DNA from: Thermoplasmata archaeon
GTDB lineage: Archaea > Thermoplasmatota > Thermoplasmata > Lutacidiplasmatales > UBA184
Direction: 5' to 3'
NCBI GenBank assembly: GCA_027315455.1
Contig: DAHUXZ010000017.1
Location: 1 to 50,611 of the forward strand
Length of the DNA: 50,611 nt
The notes beneath the pieces are model-generated. The model did no database searches and was not told the DNA's origin. It saw only the letters and a program-made list of their open reading frames with translations. This document shows positions 48,599 to 50,611 of the stretch, piece by piece. Numbering within the stretch: the first letter of the stretch is position 1; each line of letters starts with the position of its first letter. Made by a program: the position numbers and the translations under genes.

Positions 48599-48602
48599 TT
48601 AA
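48599..48602 (-). promoter_or_regulatory. TATA-like box of alaX
   Basis: GGTTAAGG (minus strand) is centred 26 nt before GTG 48574. Confidence 0.45.
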
Positions 48603-48685
48603 CCGTCTTCGCGGGGGCGGGCCGATCGCGGAGCCCGTCCCGGAAAGGTATTAACCCTCCGACCCGAAAAGCTTCGTCAGGCCCC

Positions 48686-50611
48686 ATGTGGACCGGTGCG
48701 CATCGACGTCGCGCGGTCGCGACCTGGCTGCTCGCGAGCGCGCTCCTCCTCGGCGGGACGCTCCTCCCCCCCGGCCTCGCGGCGGGAGCCCCCTCGACGG
48801 CGCCGGTGCCCCGGCCGACGGCACCGTCCGCCGCCGCGCCACCGGTGCGCGTCCACCCTCCCGGGACCCCCATCGCGACCGCCGCCGACACCCGAACCGC
48901 CGGTGCGGTCTGGTACACGCAGGAGGGGAGCACGCTCAGCCTCCTCAACGGTTCGACGACCCCGTCGAGCCTGGGGTCGCTCTCGGTCCGCATCCCCCTC
49001 GTGAAGAGCCCGTACCCGATCGGCTACGAGCTCAACGGCCTCTCGAACGTCGGTGACTGGTACCAGCTCGTCATCGGGGACAACTGGCCCGGCTGCTCGT
49101 CCGGGTTCGCCGAGCTGACCGAGACGTGGGCGAACTCCGGGGCCGGGAACCCGCCGGTCTGCGACACGAACCTGACCATGGCTTCCGGCGACGTCGTCCA
49201 GCTCGGCATCAACTACACGAGCGCCCACGACGTCTGCTTCGACCTCACGGACGTGACGCGCTCCGCTACCCACGTCGTCTGCACCGCCCCGCCGGACTCG
49301 GGGGGCCGCACGTTCGTCACCCAGAGCTCGAGCGCGAACGGGAACGGCTACTTCACCGGCCCCATGACCGAGATTGCCAATCTCACGGCGTCGAGCTGCC
49401 CGGATTACACCGCCATGCCGCTCGTGAACTACGAGTGGCCGAGCGGCATCTGGGTCACCGGCTACATCCCGTGGTCCGACGAGTGGGAGCTCGGCGGGAC
49501 CTCGACGTACTGCTACGGGGGCGGTGGAGGGACCACCCTCCTCTACGGGTCCGACCCCGCGACCTACTACGTCGACACGGCGGGCGGCACCAGCTACGGC
49601 CCGCACTGGGCCGCCGGCCAGAACTACTCCCAGGTGAACTCGGCGTTCGGCTGGAGGTTCCAGACGGACCCGGTGCCGGTCCAATCCCCGACCGTCCGCG
49701 CCGGCGCGTCGACCGTCGGGGTGGGGGCGACGGTCAATCTCACCGGAACGGTCCAGGGAGGCCGGTCGCCGTACTCGTTCCTGTGGTACCTGGACGGTTC
49801 CCGCCAGGCGACCACGAACCTCTCCTGGACCTGGACGGCCCAGGGCGTCGGGACCCACCGGGTCGTCGGCTACGGGGTCGATGCGCTTCTCGACGTGGGC
49901 GGCCCCTCCTCCACCGTCTCGATCACGGTCGCGGGTCCGCTCACCGTCGGGGCCGTCGCCGTCAGCACCGCCAGCGGCGGGGCCGACGTGGGCCAGGGGG
50001 TCGACCTCCGGGCGACCCCGGCCGGCGGGATCCCGCCGTTCCGGTTCGTCTGGAGCGGGCTGCCCCCGGGCTGCGCGACGGCCAATGTCTCGCTGCTCTC
50101 CTGCACCCCGTCCGTCGCGGGCACCTTCGCCGTGGTCGTGACGGTCTCCGACGCGAACGGTTCCATCGTCGCGAGCCCGGCGCTCTCCTTCCCGGTCGCC
50201 CCCGCCCTCGCCGGCGCGCTCGCCGCCTCCACGACGGCGATGGATACCGGTCAGACCGTCAACCTCTCCGTATCCGCCGGGGGCGGCCTCGCGCCGTACT
50301 CCTATGCGTGGAGCGGCCTTCCCGGCGGGTGTCCTCCCCCCGCCGGGGCGGTCGCGACGTGCGCCCCGACCGTCGCGGGCCGATTCCCGATCCTCGTGAA
50401 CCTCACGGATGCGAACGGGGCGTCGGTCGTCCTCGCGGCCCCGCTGCTCGTGGTCTACCTGGCCCCCTCGGTCACGCTGACGGCCAACCGGACGGCGATC
50501 GACGTGAACATGTCCGTCCTCCTGACCGCCCAACCCTCGCTCGGCGCCGGCGGCTTCGCCCTCGCCTGGGGCGGACTCCCCGCGAACTGCCCCACCGGCA
50601 CCCTCGCGTCG
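48686..50611 (+). CDS. Secreted protein with Ig/PKD-like repeats (3' end beyond window)
   Basis: The frame is open from ATG 48686 to the window end (642 codons). A signal peptide (RRAVATWLLASALLLGGTLL) and Pro/Ala linker lead to a 240-residue globular domain with a conserved-looking DWYQLVIGDNWPGCSSGFAE, probable Cys pairs, and GYIPWSDEWELGG. The domain alternates Trp/Tyr-rich strands like a peptidase G1 or lectin fold (uncertain). From residue 337 at least four Ig/PKD-type repeats follow. GTATTAACC at 48648-48656 is a TATA box about 34 nt upstream. Probably an extracellular enzyme or adhesin. Confidence 0.8.
   Translation, partial: MWTGAHRRRAVATWLLASALLLGGTLLPPGLAAGAPSTAPVPRPTAPSAAAPPVRVHPPGTPIATAADTRTAGAVWYTQEGSTLSLLNGSTTPSSLGSLSVRIPLVKSPYPIGYELNGLSNVGDWYQLVIGDNWPGCSSGFAELTETWANSGAGNPPVCDTNLTMASGDVVQLGINYTSAHDVCFDLTDVTRSATHVVCTAPPDSGGRTFVTQSSSANGNGYFTGPMTEIANLTASSCPDYTAMPLVNYEWPSGIWVTGYIPWSDEWELGGTSTYCYGGGGGTTLLYGSDPATYYVDTAGGTSYGPHWAAGQNYSQVNSAFGWRFQTDPVPVQSPTVRAGASTVGVGATVNLTGTVQGGRSPYSFLWYLDGSRQATTNLSWTWTAQGVGTHRVVGYGVDALLDVGGPSSTVSITVAGPLTVGAVAVSTASGGADVGQGVDLRATPAGGIPPFRFVWSGLPPGCATANVSLLSCTPSVAGTFAVVVTVSDANGSIVASPALSFPVAPALAGALAASTTAMDTGQTVNLSVSAGGGLAPYSYAWSGLPGGCPPPAGAVATCAPTVAGRFPILVNLTDANGASVVLAAPLLVVYLAPSVTLTANRTAIDVNMSVLLTAQPSLGAGGFALAWGGLPANCPTGTLAS
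49694..50611 (+). repeat. Tandem Ig/PKD-like domain repeats (protein level, ~80-85 aa)
   Basis: Repeats start near residues 337, 419, 503 and 590. Each contains a ...VGxxVxLxxxxxGGxxPYxFxWxGLPxGC... core and a TPSVAGTF / DANG ending. They are diverged copies; the fourth is cut by the window edge. Confidence 0.8.

Noticed and set aside
48677-50533. 618-codon minus-strand frame at the right end
   Set aside because: Opposite strand has a signal peptide and Ig/PKD-like repeats; the minus frame is compositional shadow.

Overview
The window is GC-rich (about 70% by eye) and reads as the chromosome of an archaeon, most likely an uncultured Thermoplasmata-like euryarchaeon. The evidence is a clamp-loader large subunit (RfcL) with a C-terminal PCNA-binding motif, RecA/KaiC-type ATPases, a thiolase/DUF35 pair, tRNA genes without encoded CCA, two tRNA-Ser genes carrying bulge-helix-bulge introns, and TATA-like boxes centred 24-29 nt before many start codons (leaderless transcripts, often starting with GTG or TTG). 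No phage, insertion sequence, CRISPR array or rRNA was seen. The lineage is an inference; no marker phylogeny was possible.

Layout. 1-6.6 kb: zinc-ribbon/helical protein (cut by the window edge), ubiquitin-fold protein, tRNA-Ser(CGA), phosphoglucose/phosphomannose isomerase, two tandem KaiC-like ATPases and a glycosyltransferase. 6.6-8.3 kb: an EVE-domain protein and an HD phosphohydrolase whose genes overlap tail to tail. 8.4-16.5 kb: a 1498-residue TPR protein with a C-terminal zinc finger, followed by four genes (membrane protein, zinc ribbon plus helical domain, SPFH domain plus three zinc ribbons, double zinc ribbon). This is the most system-like block and resembles the SPFH/zinc-ribbon membrane-stress modules of bacteria. 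16.5-20.5 kb: AAA+ ATPase and zinc-ribbon protein, divergent from a PD-(D/E)XK nuclease, a thiolase and a DUF35 protein, then tRNA-Ser(GCT).

20.6-25.7 kb: lipid/acyl-CoA genes (3-hydroxyacyl-CoA dehydrogenase, SCP2 protein, acyl-CoA ligase) with a hydrolase, a PIN protein and a Nudix hydrolase. 25.8-33.3 kb: surface protein, urocanate hydratase, tRNA-Thr(TGT), membrane protein, enolase-superfamily dehydratase, peroxiredoxin and a degenerate aldo/keto reductase. 33.4-41.9 kb: RfcL with an unusual insertion, a large secreted protein, a wHTH regulator, a small-protein/HtrA operon led by a hairpin that covers a ribosome binding site, OsmC, and a tryptophanase-family lyase. 42.3-50.6 kb: surface protein, membrane protein, wHTH regulator, MarC, Rieske protein, DUF1684, formamidase, AlaX, and a secreted protein with Ig/PKD-like repeats that runs off the window.

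Themes are an unusually large number of zinc-ribbon proteins, several exported Thr/Ser/Asn-rich proteins anchored by one membrane segment, and compact gene packing with 4-bp start/stop overlaps. The strongest unusual observations are the paired T-loop introns in both tRNA-Ser genes, the TPR/SPFH/zinc-ribbon cluster, the insertion inside the RfcL ATPase domain, a thiolase whose nucleophilic cysteine is serine, and the ribosome-binding-site hairpin at 38.2 kb.
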